NCBI GenBank assembly: GCA_037892935.1 | Contig: JAYXKI010000005.1 | Coordinates: forward strand, 1,054,001 to 1,118,000 | Direction: 5' to 3' | DNA: 64,000 nt | Source of the DNA: Phlebopus portentosus | Lineage: Eukaryota; Basidiomycota; Agaricomycetes; Boletales; Boletinellaceae | Position numbers and translations under genes: made by a program | In this document: piece by piece, positions 47,299 through 58,975 of the stretch | Numbering within the stretch: position 1 is the first letter of the stretch | How the letters are laid out: every line of letters starts with the position of its first letter | Notes under the pieces: generated by a model | Database searches by the model: none | Told to the model about the DNA's origin: nothing | The model's input: only the letters and a program-made list of their open reading frames with translations

Positions 47299-48901
47299 TC
47301 ACACGGAGAAACCCTCAATCCCATCGAAATTAATCAGTTCACCAGGCGAGCCACCAGTGGCCTGAAGAGCGCTCCAATCCCATGTTCCCGTGCATGCACC
47401 TTCTCCGCAGTTCACGGCGACCTGCATCGCATCGTCGTTGACGCTCAGCGATGTCGTCTCACCAATGAAATTGACATCGCTCAGCTTGACGCCCGTGCCC
47501 GGAGTTCCGAGAGTGTCTGGGTAGCTCTGGTCAATTAAAACACCGAATTGGCGCAAGCCACTCCCTTTATTTCCCTGAGATCGCAGTTAAGTGAATTTGT
47601 CTGAAAGGAAAGAAAGAGTTCGAAACGCACGGAATAAGTGATGTTTGTGACCGAAGATCCAGTGGCATCGGATTTCATCTTGATTCGGAGTGCCTGGTCA
47701 CTGTTAAACCAATTCAGAAATGATACCTTTTAGATACCGGGCGTTCTACACACTTATTCATGATAGTATTGTCGCTGATGACAATTCCTGAGACCGTCAC
47801 GTCCGATGAAATCGAGCCGACAGAGATTCCGTGGCCACCGTTACAGGTGTTTCCAGTAAAAACAATGTTGGAACCTTTATTAATTGCAAGGCAGTCGTCT
47901 TGATTCCTAATGGAACTCTCTTGAATCACCTAAATGGGAAGTATCTCCTCAGCCGCCACTACCAACGTTGCACGTATGAATCGGAAGAAGCGCTTACAAG
48001 GTCCGTCGTAGAACAATCGAACCCATCTGTGTTGTGACCCGCAGGCTTCCCGTCGCTCTTCGAATTCGGAAGGTCGCCTTGAGCTATACAGTAGAATAAA
48101 TGAGAGAGTCCAATTTCGACATAGGTGTGGCGTGTGCCTTACAATTGTCAATAGTCATTCCCGAAACGACTAGTGGACCAGGATTTGAGACGCTGAATGT
48201 CTGAGCCGGGGAGTTGACAACGCGAACATTCTCGAATAGCCCGGAAATCTTAATTCTGGATAGGTTCAGTGAAGTGCATGACAAGCGAGTCTGTGCAGCT
48301 CACTTCATCATAGGGCGAGGCTTTGTAACGCCGCCATTAGAGCCTTGACCATCCTTGTGTAAAGACTGGTTAGGTTTTCGGAGCCCCCGAAAGAATACAG
48401 CACCATTCTTACCCAGTAGAAGGGTCCTCCACCGTCAAATGCGTGGCCATTACCATTAACTTGAGCAATTACGTCAATGCTCATTACGGATGCTGTCTCA
48501 AAATAGATAACACTCACAAGTGATGTTGTCTCCGCCTTCGATTCGTGTCTCTTAGAAACTCACGCAGCGGAAAGTGGCAGTTACTCACTGACGGTGAAGA
48601 GTGGTCCTGACCAACTTTTATTCCCGAATAGGATATCGCCATCTGTGAGGGGAAGAACTCTAGTCAGCCTTGGAGCAATACGATCCAGCAAAGATGCGTA
48701 CTTACTGAGATTTACGGTGGAGCCACTTGCTAAGGAGAGACTGAAACCCTCACCAGCGGGAACGGTGAAGCCGTTTATGTTGACTGTTGTGCACTTTTTG
48801 GCTGCAGATACGTCGTCTAGTGAGTTTATGGTCGCTGTACAATCCGACGCTGCCTTCGTGCCCGTGGCAGCGACGGCTAAGAAAATAGGGAGCAGCAACA
48901 T
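47299..48901 (-). CDS. Endopolygalacturonase, GH28 (copy 1, intact)
   Basis: Start ATG at 48901. The signal peptide MLLLPIFLAVAATGTKA predicts secretion. The mature enzyme opens SDCTATINSLDDVSAAKKC. Family motifs in order: [52 protein letters not shown] with the first catalytic Asp; NQDDCLAI with the Asp pair; GGHGISVGSIS with the catalytic His; and ALRIK, which binds substrate. It ends at 47299 after CTGTWDWSALQATGG. All GH28 catalytic residues are present. It hydrolyses internal alpha-1,4 bonds of homogalacturonan outside the cell. It is the rightmost in transcription order of three tandem, same-strand copies, which suggests local duplication. About eight short introns were placed by motif continuity. 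Confidence 0.93.
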
Positions 48902-49777
48902 CTTGCAAATCCTTGAGCAGATGAGTAAGAGTAAATGAACTGCTGAGGACCCGACGAGTTTTTTGGTCTTTTATAGCGGAAGGAGAGCAGTGGGCGAAGA
49001 TCCGTCTAGAAGCCAGAAGCCAATAGCAGAGACTGGGAAAAGTTGCGGGCCGCCCGGGAGTGCGCATTACACACATATAGTAGGTAGCGAGAGGCCAAAG
49101 AAGAGTATTTCTCCGGGATGAAGGGAAAGGGATGTGCCAACAGCACGAGTCCCGACTAACTCAACTACTTTTGGTCTAGTTGAGGATCCGCATATAGCCA
49201 ACACCACATTTATCTTGGCCTTCTGTTCTTCCCCAGCGTATGGTTCAACTCAGAATAACCCCCTGAATAGCGTCTATTGTTAGAAACTTATTCCGCATCC
49301 TCGACATCAGCTTCGTCCTAAAGACCGTCAGTTTCTCGGCAAATTTAGCACTCACATGCTCGCTATAAATGTCTTCGAAAGAGACTTGACACGCAGACAA
49401 CCCCCTAATCATGTGGGCTTCGGGTTTATATACATAAGTGCGCACCGCATTCCCTATAGGCTTGTCAGATTTTTTTCCAGAGCCGATGTTGTGTACCTCG
49501 CCATTCAACAGAAGACAAACTGGCGGCCCGCGAATTGACGGGTCGATATGAGACCTAGGGATGGTGAATCTAATGCTGCTGAGACCTTATTTAACCATGT
49601 CAAATGGGTAGTCAAGTTGAAGCATTCGCGGTGTAATTTCCTGAGACTCAAGGTCGGTCGGCAACACAGTCGCGTCCGCTGTGCGTAACTCATGATGGTA
49701 TGGGGATGTATGATTATCCAGAGGAATCCGTCAGATACGAGTGCACTCGTGTACATTTCGCTGGTGATCAGACCTGC
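48902..49777. other. Intergenic between pectinase copies 1 and 2
   Basis: It holds the promoter of copy 1 and the 3' flank of the pseudogene. No other gene was recognised. Confidence 0.5.
48968..48975 (-). promoter_or_regulatory. TATA box of pectinase copy 1
   Basis: TATAAAAG read on the minus strand lies 67-74 bp before the start codon, a plausible core promoter for a strongly inducible secreted enzyme. An equally good match was not seen before copy 3, where ACATAAAG lies at a similar distance. Confidence 0.5.
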
Positions 49778-51327
49778 TCAGAAAGTGCCTCCGTTTATAT
49801 CATCGAAACCAATGAGCTTGCTGTCCTTCGACCGGTCACCTCGACAGAGCTCCAATCCCAGGTACCCTGACACGCGCCATCGCCGCAGTTAAGTGCGATA
49901 CGAACTGCATTGCCTGCGACATCAATAGCATTCATGTCACCGACAAAGCTGACGTCGCTGAGGATCACACCGGTACCAGGAGTTCCAGGTGTGTCTGGAT
50001 ACCTCTGGTCGACGAGAACACCGAACCTCCGCATACCTGTGGCCTTATTGTCCTAGATAGAATAAGGGTGAAATTATGAGAAACGAGACCACAAGAATGG
50101 CAATCACGTATAGAATGGATTATATCAGTGACTGTGGAATCTGAGGCATCCACAACCATTTAAATGCGAAGAGCTTGGTCGCCGATATGCACGATAAAAA
50201 CAATCCGATCAAGTTCAAAAGCAGTATCACCTACTTGTCAGTAATAGTATCATCAGTGATGTCAATGCCGTTGAAATCGAACCGACATCTCCCCTGAGCA
50301 CGTGTTCCCCGTGAACACGATGATAGAGCCTCTATTGATCGATAGGCAGTCATCCTGATTCTTCATCTGGAAGCGAGACATGCAAATTCAGTTGTGTTGA
50401 ATGTGTCCCAATTGTCGAGCTTACGAGGTCAGATGTGGAGACATCAAACCGTCGGTGTTGTGGCCTGCAGGGTCACAGTCATTATTGTCATTTGGTTGGT
50501 CACCTTGTGCTGAAGAAAAGTAGGTCAGATGCTGGGAGATGCTCGACAAGGACTACTCACAATTATCAATATCAACACCTGAAATGACGAGCGGTCCGGG
50601 ATTCGAAACACTGAACGTTTGGGCTGGGGAATTGACAACGTTCACATCGGAGAACATCCCAGAGATAATCATTCTAACGACAGAAAGAAGATATGCATTC
50701 CATGAGAGAGTTGCCATAAAGAAATATTTGGCTTCCACGACTTCATCATGGGACGAGGCTTCGTGACACCGCCATAGCTGCCAAGGTCATCCTTGAGAAA
50801 AGAAGAATGTCGCATTTTGTTGTACGTCGATGGCTCAAGGTACATACCCATTAGAAAGGCCCTCCATCGTCGAAGTTGAAGCCATTTCCGTTGACTGACG
50901 ATCATTTCGTCACTAAGGTTTTACGTTTATAGAACATGCTAGCTCACAAGTAATGTCGTTCCCACCTTGACAGCGAACGGATCAGAAGAGATTCTCTCGA
51001 AGAAAGACACGTCACTTACTTATGGTGAATAACGGTCCCGATCAGCTCTTGTTTTCGAACAGGACATCGCCGTCTACATTGGAAGAATGAGCATGTCCCG
51101 GAGTTCTAAAATCTCGAGTAGGTCATACCTAAATTCACAGTTGTGTCATCCGCAAGGTCAAGTTCGAATCCTTGGCTAGTAAATCCATTCATCTTGACGG
51201 TAGTACAGTCCAAGGCACCGTCGACGTCATCCAATGAACTTATCGTCACGATACAACCAGATGCACGCTTAACAGCGAAAGCGCTGCTTACACGTGCGAG
51301 AGCAGATAAAATCAGAGCAAGATGCAT
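49778..51327 (-). pseudogene. Endopolygalacturonase pseudogene, GH28 (copy 2)
   Basis: The start and signal peptide are still readable (MHLALILSALARVSSAFA at 51327), and the remaining exons align with copies 1 and 3. Lesions relative to copy 3: an in-frame TAA at 50852-50854 in place of the Tyr of GGPFYW; loss of one A in the run at 50446-50448, shifting frame just after NTDGF; a small deletion near 50286-50292 removing the GGHGIS segment with the catalytic His; a TAA at 50160-50162 in place of the Lys of RIK; and a further one-base loss near 49830 before the C-terminus. No single splice change could repair these. It is surely non-functional as a pectinase. It lies between two intact copies on the same strand. 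Confidence 0.92.
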
Positions 51328-52320
51328 CCCGAGCTGGATGTAAGCGATCCAGAGGTGAGCTGCAGTAAGCTGACAAGGAGAGCAAGGGTTCAATGTATAC
51401 CGCAGTGATTATTCTTATGCCACGGAATTGACGACTGGGATTTGTCGCGAAGAATTTGACGGGTCGCTGGGCAAACATATGTCACAAATTGGCGGACGAT
51501 CACGATATCGTATCAATGCACCCGAAATGCACAACGAAGTCATTAGACCGGGAACGAGTTGCTACGTAGCCATCGCTATATCGTCCGAGATGAAGGTATA
51601 TATGAACTTGAAAAATACTTGATATTCTCGTACTGCACCGAAGCGGCTATGAGAGATCAGTGACAACGTTCTGACTGACATCATGATATAAATATTAGGA
51701 ACTTGAGGCATAGGCAAAAATCGACCTCAGCAATTGATTGCCGATTTGAAGCAGGCCACACATGATTTGAAAGGAAAACATTTTCAGTACATCCGCGCAC
51801 ACGTACCGTTCACGATCTCCCATTTTGTATTCCTCTAAAAAAAGCATTGTGAGCTTGTCGCAAAATATTCGACATACAGAGATGATCGCAAGGTATGTAC
51901 ATGAGCAGCTGGTCATGATGCAGACCGAGTTGAAGGTTGAGGAAATGCTGTGAATTTGAAAATTCTTCTCACGCCGATCATTACAGATCTCCTCAGCCTT
52001 ATTCGGAAGATCCGAGTCTACCTTGCCAACCCGACAGGACTTGTTCAAGGGCCCTGGTTTAGTGGTTCTGCCTTGAGTAAATATGGCCACTAAGGCCAGA
52101 AAGCCCTCCCTTTTATTGACTGCGTCCGCGCATATGAGAAGTGGACATCTCATCGACGCCTTTGCATGAGTATGCTAATTCTCGGCCGGCCGAGGCGTCT
52201 CCGAATATACAAATGAAAAGAATGGTGTTGTCGGCCAGAATTGAAGAAGCGAATCCAAGAAACTAGAGTAGGCAATGAAAGTTTTGTTGTCACTGGTATT
52301 CCATGACATCTAGCCTTCCC
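51328..52320. other. Intergenic between pectinase copies 2 and 3
   Basis: About 1 kb without a supported gene. Minus-strand frames such as 51695-52153 lack motifs and good starts. It contains the remains of the copy 2 promoter and the 3' flank of copy 3. Confidence 0.5.
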
Positions 52321-53918
52321 CTAATATGAACCTCCAGAAATTCCGTCAAAGCCAGATATTTCACTATCCTCCCCTCCCGTTACTTCAAGAGAGCTCCAAT
52401 CCCACGTACCCTGGCAGGAATCGTCACCGCAGTTGACAGCGACTCGAACGGCATCGTCTCCGACCTCAATAGAATTAGTATCGCCGACGAAGTTGATATC
52501 GGAAATAGTAACTCCATCTCCTGGTGTACCGAGTGTATCCGGATAGCTTTGGTCGATGATAACGCCGAACCTGCGCATGCCGGTGCCTGTGTTTCCCTAT
52601 GATAGAAAAATCTCTATTAATGAATTATATGCAGGCAGAAAATACGGATAACCACGCACAGAATAAGTCACGTTCGTAACGGAGGCATCTGTCGCTGAGG
52701 CCTTCGTCTTGATGCGAAGAGCTTGATCGCTACCGACGGTAAGTGACAAGTCTCTCTAGTCCGAAAACCGCTTACTTATCGATGATAGTATTATCGGAAA
52801 TGATAATGCCAGAGACCGTTGCGTCCGACGAGATGGATCCAATCGAGATACCGTGTCCTCCGGAGCATGTGTTACTAGTGAAGACAATGTTGGAACCCTT
52901 GTTGATAGCAAGGCAGTCATCTTGGTTCATGACTGTATTTCCGGTAATTGTCTGTGAAAATGCATTAACTCCCAAATAGTCTGAAAAAGGATGGACGTAG
53001 TCACGAACAACATCCTCCGATGATACATCAAAACCATCGGTATTGTGGCCAGCCGCTTCACCATCACTGTTATCGTTGGGTTCATCTCCCTGCGCTGGAA
53101 AGAGAATAAGTGCCAAATCAACAATAATACCAAGAGGAAGGGGTCAGATACATACAGTTGTCAATCGTGCAACCTGAAATGGTGAGAGGTCCCGTATTTG
53201 ATACGCTAAAGACTCTTTGCGGCGAGTTGACAATCTTCAAGTCACTGAATGTCCCAGAAATTCTGATTCTGAACGAAATTGTCATGCTTCATTAGAATTA
53301 AACGGGTTAAATAAACGCACTTCATCATTGGGTCCGGCTTTGTGACTCCACCGTTACCGCCTTGACCGTCCTGTGCGTCGCATTTAGTCTACGTTGAAAA
53401 AATGCGTGAGCAAAGTTGCAGCTCACCCAGTAAAAGGGTCCTCCGCCATCGAAGATAAATCCGTTTCCATTGACTTCAAAAAAATGTCAGAGAGTATATC
53501 ACTAAGAGAATAAAACAGATCCGTACAGGTGACATCATCCCCGCCTTTTGAAAACGATTGGCATTGGTTCCAGGCAGTTCTGAAAGAGACTCACTAATAG
53601 TGAAAAGCGGGCCTTCCCAAGAAACATTCCCAAATAAAACGTTGCCATCTAAAGAACCCCGAATGAGCAGACAAAAAAGCACGCGGTATAAAGAATCTGA
53701 CTCAAATTAACAGTTGTGCCGTCCGCAAGGTCAAGCTCAAAGCCCTGACCAGCGGGTACCGTGAAACCATTGATATTGACTGTGGTGCAGTCTCCGGCGC
53801 TTGCAGCATCATCAATAGAGTCAATGGTTGTTGTGCAGTCCGAAGCACGCCTAGATTTGGGAGCAGCAAGGGCTGCCGAGATAGCGCAGAAAACAAAGAA
53901 CGTGAGTGACAAGAGCAT
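52321..53918 (-). CDS. Endopolygalacturonase, GH28 (copy 3, intact)
   Basis: I chose the ATG at 53918 because it begins a clean signal peptide ([18 protein letters not shown]). The frame upstream to 53987 is longer but would put polar residues ahead of it. Motifs: [110 protein letters not shown]; and [13 protein letters not shown] near the end at 52321. All GH28 catalytic residues are intact. It is secreted and acts on homogalacturonan. Together with copy 1 it is probably a paralogous pair with different expression or substrate preference; that is inference. Introns match those of copy 1 in position. Confidence 0.93.
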
Positions 53919-55089
53919 ACTGGAAAGAACTAGAGATGAACAGGAGGATGAGGCGAGGGTTTTCAACGTAGAACCTAAGAATAGCACGCTTTATGTACTT
54001 CCGTGGACCACGTCAGAAGCTCTTCAAATGTCAAAAACATGAATTCTGGCTTCCGATCAGTTGCGACGGCCCGCTTTGTCTGCGAAGAAGTTACTTCTTG
54101 ATTATTGACGATCATAATTCTCTCCGAAAAACAAAACAGGGGTCGAAGGTATAGCATGACGACCGTATCTGGATCCGTCCCCTCCGGGCCGCGACCATGT
54201 AAAGCGGTTTGAACATCTCTGTTTGTCATTTCCGAAACATTATCAATTGTATCGCTAAGTACATAGATCTACATGAGCATTGAGGCAACTGGGCTTGTAA
54301 GTCTGCAGTCGTCGGAGATCAAAGCATATTACTCACCTTTTCATGTACACGGCACCTATTATGTTTGTCATGTGAAGTGTGCGTAGCGTTCCCGCCGGAC
54401 GTGCGAAGGGATATACTATACATTGAGACGACTTCATTTCAGCAAACCAACCGAACTTTATCCTTGGGTATCAATGCGCAGCTTGTAGCGGTCCCAGCGG
54501 GCCGCTCGTCGTAAAGCTTCGAAGCTGCCGATATACATTTCACTGCAATAGACATTGTTCTCATAGCATTCGAGAATTCCATGGTTGCGAAGATGGAGTC
54601 CCAGGAAAATTATATTTAGGTCTAAACCTCGAAGACGTTGAGACTCTAATTTCTCCAACTCCGACACGCATATATTGATTCCACGCGCGTGAGTTGGCCG
54701 GATATACTAGACATCATGTCCGTTTGACCTCAAAAGTACACATACGTCCATTTCGTAAACCGGACCGCGGCACCCCAGACGGAGAAAACTCTTGGAAAAC
54801 TCGCCAGTAGCATCCAGCAAACCATATATTACATTGAATGCATGAGTCCCGAGACCTGTTACTAGAAGCCAGACGAACGATGATATATCGTCGGTTATGA
54901 AAAGGAAACTGTGAGTGAAGAAAGTGACCGAAACTTCGTTGCATTGTGCAAACTGTCTTCGAGGTGCAATGGAGAGCTGGAGACGAGGATAGCAAGAGCC
55001 TACTGGCCTTGCAGAGCAAAGTTCGAGAGCACGAGCTGCCGAGAGCTATGAGAATACGAGGTGTGCTTAGATTCCAGAAGAAACCGTGA
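53919..55089. other. Intergenic; possible remnant of an unidentified minus-strand gene
   Basis: About 1.2 kb between copy 3 and MND1. Minus-strand frames run at 54458-54667 and about 54714-55020, and one reads FAQCNEVSVTFFTHSFLFI and then hydrophobic/charged sequence. They could not be joined to a start or to a recognised family. They may be a decayed F-box-like or hypothetical gene, or chance frames. Confidence 0.35.
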
Positions 55090-56181
55090 TTAGCAGATAT
55101 CCTCGAAGTCTTCACCAATCTCCAGGTATGCTCGAATGTCGTTAGGGTCTGTGCCGTTTTGGCGCGACATGTAAGGAATTAGGATCCCCACGTTATCTGC
55201 AATGGAATGAGATCAGTGCTTTGCAAGAATATCCGCTATGTTGCGTCAGGTCCAAGAGGGAGGTGCGAAAACATGCCGTACCAGTCCACCTGACAGCTGC
55301 TTCATGTGCTAGCTTCGTAGCACGACGCTTCGCCTCGATCTTTGCTGGGTCACAAGAGCCATACTGAGCAAGCTCTTTCTCAAGTTCGGTGAGCTGAACC
55401 TTAGTCGACTCGAGTTCCTCAAGGGCAGAGGCGCGTTCGTCCTTCGGGTTGGAGAAGAAAATTAAACCACGAGGCATAACAAATCGGCAGGTCATGGTGT
55501 TACTGACATTATCGGGACGCAGCATCTTTTCCTTTTCAATGTTCTCCTGCAGCTCCTGTAGCTGGAACTGTGAGTTTGCCCGAGCCTCTTTCGCCGTGTT
55601 CAGTCTGTTGTTCATCTATGAATAGTCATCAGAGCACATTCACGTAACAGGGAGAGACAGAGAACAATAGCACCGCGTTGAGACGGGAAGCTCCAGAAGA
55701 CTATATGCGCCATCAGAATACGGTACCATGAGTCGAAAGAAGTCTTACAGTTAGAAGAGCCTATTTTATCCGCCTGGACGAGCCCGTCATCAACAAGTCC
55801 TTGCAAGACCTCTTTTACAGACTGTGACACTATGACGATAGACATCAAGCAGTCTGAAATTCTGAAACAGATGACCAAACTATATTCACCTATTCCCTTC
55901 AACTTCGGACCCAATTTCTCGAGCTCCTTCAGCTATCGAGGTACGAATGTCAATAGTATGGTGGCCTGCGTGAGGATGTACGCTCACTTGAAAGAAATCT
56001 TTCTGTAGGACGCGTCCAATGACATCGTTTTACGAGTAAGAAAGAAGCGTCACTCACACTTTCGTGAAAAATCTCGAGCAGTCTGACGCGTTTCTCCTCT
56101 GCCGATAGACCTCTGGGAGCCTGCAAGAAAGAGCGCTCTGATTCATCATTTTCCCGAGCACATTGTTGTACTACCTACCAT
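55090..56181 (-). CDS. MND1: Mnd1 meiotic recombination protein
   Basis: The ATG at 56181-56179 is followed directly by an intron (56178-56121), so the first exon carries only the start codon. The protein then reads APRGLSAEEKRVRLLEIFHE, KDFFQ (a 15-nt exon, 56002-55988), LKELEKLGPKLKGI, VSQSVKEVLQGLVDDGLVQA, FWSFPSQRGA, coiled-coil NRLNTAKEARANSQFQLQEL and ERASALEELESTKVQLTELE, and ends GEDFEDIC at 55090. The winged-helix N-terminus plus coiled coil and length near 200 residues match Mnd1. Mnd1 with Hop2 helps Dmc1/Rad51 in strand invasion during meiosis, so expression is expected in basidia. The divergent neighbour is the eIF5-mimic gene. Confidence 0.93.
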
Positions 56182-56763
56182 TCTGGAAAGGCGAAGTGGT
56201 AATGTTAGTGATGCTAGTTGTGGTTGGAAGCAAAGAGCAAATCGTTGTCTCTCAGTTATGATAGTACACCCACATGTGTGACGTGACAGAACGTGAAATT
56301 AGGCTCTGGAAAATCGTCGAACCATGATGGACCCTGTGACAAGTAAGGACAAAAATTGGCAAAATGGCGCGAGTGGGTTCGAAGAAATAAATGCTCCTTC
56401 CAGGAGTAAATATTAAATACCGAGAATAATACAATCCGAAGCGAAGCTACAGTAAGCAGGGATGAAGTCCATAATGCAGCAGCATATCTTTGTTGTTCAC
56501 GTCCAATAGATCAGTATTTATCTCAATATTTTCGACTGATATTTTCGACTGAACGTCAAGCATTCCGAGAGGTACTAATCACGGTGCGGATACTTTAGCT
56601 CGGCCGACGGAAGGTCAATGCGTGAGTAAACAAGACCAAATATGATCGCTTGAGCTAAGCCAAACTTTGAGTTACCATCGAGTGGCAGATCTTGAGACCA
56701 TACCACCTCGTTCTCCCTCCTTGTAAACACAACACGCTCTGCGAATACAAGGACACATAGTGC
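56182..56763. other. Intergenic divergent promoter of MND1 and the eIF5-mimic gene
   Basis: No gene. It is AT-rich in the middle. The last 100 bp before 56764 are the leader of the plus-strand gene. Confidence 0.5.
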
Positions 56764-58472
56764 ATGTCTCAGCAATCAACAGCGTCAAAGCCTTCTCTGT
56801 CGGGCGTAAAGATAAAAGCACGGAAGCGAACTGTTCAAGCTCAAGCGAAGTACGAACCTGCGGGTGAGTCGATTTCGATCGCTCTCATCGTGCCCTACGG
56901 TCCTAACCAATTCCTGCATAGCATTCCGCGACCAACTTTACAAGCATCTAGAAACAGTCCAAGAAGGAGACTTCGACGGATACTACAATAAACTCGTTCA
57001 AGCTGGCTCCACACTCGAATTCCTCAAGTATGCCGATACGTTCTACGAGATCTTCTTCTGCGGTGGGCTCCTTCAGCCCGGTGGCACCTATCTTCAGGAT
57101 GGAGCGCCGCCGTCACCTTTTTCTATCCTCAAGGCACGCGACCCGCTTGAAGTGGATGACATGAAGAAGTATATCGATGTTTTGAATAAACTTGTCCGGA
57201 GGTACGCGTGCCGCATGGTAAGACGATTATAGGCTTTTGAACTCAGGTCGCAGGTACAAATACCTTCAGAAACCACTGGAAGAATCGTCACTTCCCGGCT
57301 TGTTCCAATATTGTAACCGTTGGCCTGCCGAGCAAAGGGAAAAGTTCGCCACTGCAGTCGGCTTGATCATGGCACAAGGATTGTCGACCGCGGCTCCCTT
57401 GCAGAATCTGGCCAAGGATCATCTGGTTAAAGACTGTACGTGGCTGTTACACAGTGTTGTGGCTTGCTCTGATGCGATATATGCTGACAGTTCTGGGCTT
57501 GAATGTCCTCACTACCATCTTCCGTACCTTTCTCGTTGATCAATCGATGGATCATCTGGGCAGCACGTTGCGTAAGGGCGGCGTGAAAGACTTTATTATG
57601 TTTCTTCCCGCGAACAAACGTGATCCAAAGGTCTTTGAAGAGCATTTCAAGAAGGCGGGTCTTCCTCAGATTGCTGAGTGGTTCATGAGAAGACAGACCG
57701 CTGCTGCTAAGGAGAGCGTCGTGAAGACACTCAAGCAATTATTCGAGGATGAAAATAGAACGAATGATGAGGTAAGACCTGCGCGGAAGATATAAAAAGT
57801 TTTTTGATTGATGCTGATATCTATAGATTATCGATGCCCTCAGAACAGTTCAGGAGGAGCAATCAATCCCTACGCCGGATTTCGTGACTTCTGTCTGGCA
57901 GGGACTCACGGCGAATATAGACTTAAACATCCGTGCCGATCAGGTTGAGGCTGTAGTCCTCCGTGAAGTGGATGTAAGCGTCCGATTTCTTGCAAACGTA
58001 GCCCATCTTAAGCTGGATGATTGCTTACTCGTCGACAGAAATATGCTCCGATTCTAGAACCCTTCTGCGAAAGTGCTAAAACCCAGGTAGCTCTCATCAA
58101 TGCCGTTCAGGTGCACTGCTATGAAGAAGCACGTTTGATGAAGACATTCCCGCAATTGCTTAAGGTACGAAGCGTCTGATTCCATTGTTAACTGGTTGTG
58201 GAAAACAAGCGTACTTATAATTTCGTGTCGAATGCAGATTCTTTACAACAAGGACTGTATCTCCGACCAGGCCATTATATATTGGTACCAGAAGGGCGCG
58301 AAGCCGCAAGGCAAGCAGAACTTCCTTAAAGTTACTGAGCCTCTCGTGAAGGTGATTTACTCCATTGGATATACCCTATTTTCGCTTGATCGAAGTTGGG
58401 TTGGAGCTAATGCTATTTTTGGTTTAGTTCCTTCAACAACAGGAAGACGAGAGCGACGAAGACGAAGGGTGA
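56764..58472 (+). CDS. eIF5-mimic protein (BZW1/2, W2-domain translation regulator)
   Basis: Start ATG at 56764 (MSQQSTASKPSLSGVKIK). The conserved order is AFRDQLYKHLETVQEGDFDG, YADTFYEIFFCGGLLQPGGT, MKKYIDVLNKLVRRYKYLQK, MAQGLSTAAPLQNLAKDHLV, LRKGGVKDFIMFLPANKRDP, then the C-terminal W2/eIF5C domain with DQAIIYWYQKGAKPQGKQNF and an acidic end FLQQQEDESDEDEG. This is the BZW/5MP family, which binds eIF2 and eIF3 like the eIF5 C-terminus and tightens start-codon selection. The protein is cytosolic. Eight or so short introns; the last removes bases before FLQQQ. The acidic-aromatic boxes of the W2 fold are present. Confidence 0.92.
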
Positions 58473-58975
58473 TTGGATTATAAATGCCTCGACCTAAACG
58501 TTACTTTTGCTTCGCCTTGCTCTGTATCTCTCAATTTTGACGGACAGTTACAATTTCATACGCAATTGTAGCATGTTCTATACTGGAAATATTTTTTCAA
58601 TGAAAAACATAGACGGCTAACAAGTACACTGTGATACACGAATGAGAATGTACATAGAACTTTAAAGAGAGGTATCGTTCAAGAAAATCGAACGACAATG
58701 CGACAGCACGATATAACAAGATACAGTCACAAGAAAAGAATCGATTATAGTAAGCAAATGAGACGAGAGAAGAAGCGGCGGCTATATTGGTGTCCGGCCT
58801 TTTGAATACATTACTACCCAATCCAATAGGAGTGGTGATGTCTAAGTAGCAATCCTTTCATATTAACCCGGGAGCAGGAGGAGCAGGTGAATAACCTGAC
58901 TTTGTGCCTAGTAATTTCCTTTGTTTCCATTAGAAGCGGAAGAAAGGCGGGACCGTGTCCCTATAGTTCCCTACA
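58473..58975. other. Intergenic between two converging genes
   Basis: It contains 3' flanks only. The minus-strand frame 58597-58821 has no features of a gene. Confidence 0.5.

Noticed and set aside
54458..54667. Small gene next to pectinase copy 3
   Set aside because: It could not be linked to an ATG-containing exon or a known family; reported only as a possible remnant.
54714..55118. 134-codon minus-strand frame
   Set aside because: It starts inside the last MND1 exon in another frame and has no family features; its length is probably chance.
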